From NCBI GenBank assembly GCA_000817105.1, contig JUEP01000003.1:62001-126000 (forward strand): a stretch of DNA of 64,000 nt, written 5' to 3'. The stretch's first letter is position 1; every line of letters begins with the position of its first letter. Below, piece after piece: positions 62,191 through 64,000 of this stretch. The position numbers and the translations under genes were made by a program. The notes below the pieces were generated by a model. It was not told where the DNA came from, searched no databases, and saw only the letters and a program-made list of their open reading frames with translations. The DNA is from a marine actinobacterium MedAcidi-G3 (GTDB lineage Bacteria > Actinomycetota > Acidimicrobiia > Acidimicrobiales > Poriferisodalaceae).

Positions 62191-62978
62191 TTGATAACTA
62201 CCGGGAGGCGATGGTCTGGAGCAGAGTGCTCGTCGCTCGAATGGCTTTCCTCACCATGGTCTTCTTCGCCGTGGTGATCTTCGTCATGGTGGTGAAAATC
62301 ACGCTCGCCGCGAGCGGTAGCGGCAATGCCCCCAACTATCAGGGCCAAGCCGCCTAGCACTAACACTGATGCCACGACAGCTTTACGGAGGTCCGGCTTC
62401 GCATACAAAACGAACGCGAATGCCAGTACCAAACTGGACGCGATTATTGCGAACCAACTGGCTCCATTCTTGCTCGAAGCTAAGAAAATTCGAGAAACCA
62501 ACACAACGGGAAGGGCGATTGAAAGAGCCCCGTAGAGCGGTATTTCAAAGGGGGCTAGAATCCGCTTCCGTTCGACAGCATTAGCTTCCTGGTCCTTCGA
62601 CAAATGTTCCGACCATGAACTAAACGTCCATTCGACCGCTGAAACGAGCAGGGTCGCTATGCCGAGAATGGCAATAAAACCATCGACAACCAGCCCCACC
62701 ATCAATATGCCGAGGCCGATAGCACCCATTACCGGCCACCAAGCAGGAACTGCAGGATGGCTGTGGGCACGCTCTCTATCTATCGAGTCGCCATCACCAA
62801 TCGACAAAGCCAAACCTGCCAGAAGCGCGAAAGCTGCGGCGGCCGTGCCCAGCACTATTGTGCCAAAAAAGACGATATGGCCATCGCCATCCATACCCGT
62901 AACTAACCCAAGCGCGACTGCTGCCGCAATGGCAAGTGTTACGCGTCCAGCAAAGTATCTGCTTGCAATTCCGAGCAT
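62187..62978 (-). CDS. Unknown polytopic membrane protein with His/Asp/Glu-rich tail
   Basis: I recognise no family. The 263-residue protein has about seven hydrophobic segments. From residue 230 the tail is dominated by His, Asp and Glu (for example FHHHDEDHHGEEDHGEESH), which could bind copper or zinc. It lies between the second subunit-III-like gene (7-base gap) and ctaC (4-base overlap), so it may be an oxidase accessory or metal-handling protein. Confidence 0.8.
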   Translation of the reverse strand: MLGIASRYFAGRVTLAIAAAVALGLVTGMDGDGHIVFFGTIVLGTAAAAFALLAGLALSIGDGDSIDRERAHSHPAVPAWWPVMGAIGLGILMVGLVVDGFIAILGIATLLVSAVEWTFSSWSEHLSKDQEANAVERKRILAPFEIPLYGALSIALPVVLVSRIFLASSKNGASWFAIIASSLVLAFAFVLYAKPDLRKAVVASVLVLGGLALIVGGIAATARGERDFHHHDEDHHGEEDHGEESHSSDEHSAPDHRLPVVIK

Positions 62979-62985
62979 CAGTCCC

Positions 62986-63594
62986 CTACTTCACCACGTA
63001 AACCGTGAACCATGTCACAGTCCATACAAGAGCCGCGAAATCCCAAAAGAAGACAGCGGCTCCAAAGGCTGTACTCCCTTGTTGCCCAACGCTGCCGCCT
63101 AGAGACCGAAGCCCCATTAGCCCAAGATAAAGGAGTCCTACAACAACAACGGCCAACGCAAGACCAGTAGTCGCAAACGCAAGGTTTTGATATTCGCCGG
63201 CGCCTATCTCTACTCCCATACGGTTAAGGCTATACATCACCATATTTACAAACCCAAGCCCCAAAAGAAGAGTCGTGGCAATGGCCGTCCAGGCATGTGC
63301 CGTATCTTGCCGCCTACTAGCCCATAGCGCCCAGTGGGCGGTAATCATCGATGCCCCAAGGGTTAGAAGTGCATAATCGAATTGGGGGTTTGGCACAGCT
63401 AAACCATCGAGCCAATCAGAACCCGGGTGGGGGCCTGAGGCATGCCGCCGAGCCATATAGAAGCCAAGCGCCCCTGCCATCATCATTGAGATCGCGGCAC
63501 AGGCAAACCCAGTTGCTACAAGTTGGGTTCTAGGTCTTTGAGGTCGTCCCGATGCAAGGGCCGGGGTGGTAAGAGCGGGGGTGGTATCTGACAT
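62986..63594 (-). CDS. Second subunit-III-like haem-copper oxidase protein
   Basis: A 202-residue five-helix protein resembling subunit III: TGFACAAISMMMAGALGFYMA, then YALLTLGASMITAHWALWA, and the C-terminal AVFFWDFAALVWTVTWFTVYVV, which corresponds to the final WHFVDxVW helix of CtaE with His replaced by Asp/Phe residues (FFWDF). Its start abuts the stop of the preceding gene, so it probably pairs with the subunit I encoded there. Confidence 0.8.
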   Translation of the reverse strand: MSDTTPALTTPALASGRPQRPRTQLVATGFACAAISMMMAGALGFYMARRHASGPHPGSDWLDGLAVPNPQFDYALLTLGASMITAHWALWASRRQDTAHAWTAIATTLLLGLGFVNMVMYSLNRMGVEIGAGEYQNLAFATTGLALAVVVVGLLYLGLMGLRSLGGSVGQQGSTAFGAAVFFWDFAALVWTVTWFTVYVVK

Positions 63595-64000
63595 CAGGCA
63601 GTTACTTCTTCGGAGTCAGTGGAATCGAGTAGAGGGGTGCCCGAAGTGAGCATCGGCAAGTCATCTGCTTCACCTATTGGCGGTGGCGACGGCAACATCC
63701 ATTCTGGAGACAGTGCACCCCAAGGGTCATCATCTGCCTGTAGGCCCTTTTTCAAGCCTACGGAAATGAGCAAATTGAGAAGAAGTAAGCCAGCGCCCGC
63801 TATAAGAAGCGCTACTCCTGCAGCCCCAATAGCGCTCAGCCCTTCGGCTCCGCTGTCATCAATCCAACCCGAATACACAGCAGTTGCATTTGGGTCTGCG
63901 TAAACAAAGTCCGGTTGCTCGGTGAGAAGGCCAGAAAGAGTTGGGCCAACGAACGCCAAAAGTGCTCCTGCGCCAATCGCCAGAAAATTCAGCAGGCCCA
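63594..64000 (-). CDS. C-terminal end of a probable second oxidase subunit I (5' end outside window)
   Basis: The frame is open through the right edge (135 residues visible). It has two hydrophobic segments and then a hydrophilic C-terminus with DDDPWGALSPEWMLPSPPP, which matches the DPW-x3-LEW-x4-PPP stretch typical of the end of haem-copper oxidase subunit I. The catalytic core lies outside the window, so the call rests on this tail and on the adjacent subunit-III-like gene. Apparent internal starts near 63959 are TTG codons and not the true start. Confidence 0.65.
   Translation of the reverse strand, partial: GLLNFLAIGAGALLAFVGPTLSGLLTEQPDFVYADPNATAVYSGWIDDSGAEGLSAIGAAGVALLIAGAGLLLLNLLISVGLKKGLQADDDPWGALSPEWMLPSPPPIGEADDLPMLTSGTPLLDSTDSEEVTA

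Overview
The window looks like a chromosomal segment of an aerobic actinobacterium, most likely an uncultured Acidimicrobiia-like lineage of moderate GC. The case rests on a mycothiol glycosyltransferase (mshA, 45.4-46.6 kb) and a WhiB regulator with a C-terminal AT-hook (52.7 kb), which are actinobacterial hallmarks, and on a menaquinone-reductase-like flavoprotein and a respiratory chain that differs from the usual QcrCAB/CtaCDE layout of Mycobacterium or Streptomyces. The taxon below class level is inference. No phage, IS element, CRISPR array or rRNA was seen.

Layout. 1-2.2 kb: partial tandem rhodanese, cysteine dioxygenase-like cupin, enoyl-CoA hydratase and tRNA-Tyr, all on the minus strand. 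2.3-6.2 kb: YajQ (plus), then HtpX, a HAD phosphatase and acetyl-CoA synthetase (minus). 6.3-38.2 kb: one uninterrupted minus-strand run of respiratory genes. In transcription order it holds a small membrane protein, a two-cluster ferredoxin, split cytochrome b (PetB-like and PetD-like), Rieske protein, dihaem cytochrome c, an unknown membrane protein, a complete 14-gene complex I (nuoA-N), a second, divergent 11-gene complex I lacking nuoEFG, and a MidA/NDUFAF7-type methyltransferase. 38.6-40.7 kb (plus): membrane-anchored monohaem cytochrome c and a geranylgeranyl/menaquinone-reductase family flavoprotein.

40.7-48.4 kb: HAD hydrolase, hemD, hemC, a SAM hydroxide adenosyltransferase with a coupled 29-residue membrane peptide, proC, a YbjN-like protein, mshA, an unknown membrane protein, MoaD and a histidine phosphatase. 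48.4-57.9 kb: a small-gene region with tRNA-Lys, ybaK, dut, orn, a metallo-beta-lactamase-fold hydrolase, a WhiB7-like regulator behind an attenuator-like leader, TlpA and CcdA, a poly-gamma-glutamate hydrolase family protein, pdxH, a FluC pair and serS. 58.0-64.0 kb (minus): a caa3-type cytochrome c oxidase (ctaC, D, E, F) preceded by a second subunit-III-like gene and the 3' end of what looks like a second subunit I.

The window therefore encodes most of an electron-transport chain: two complex I variants feed menaquinone, a b6f/Bacillus-like quinol oxidase passes electrons to c-type cytochromes, and haem-copper oxidase reduces oxygen. Haem-pathway genes (hemC, hemD) and a TlpA/CcdA thiol pair for c-type cytochrome maturation lie nearby. 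The most interesting signals are the complex I pair with a methyltransferase whose predicted arginine target exists in only one of the two NuoD proteins, a tryptophan at the quinone-binding tyrosine of that same NuoD, His/Asp-rich tails on many respiratory subunits, and a candidate ribosome-sensing attenuator ahead of the WhiB7-like gene.
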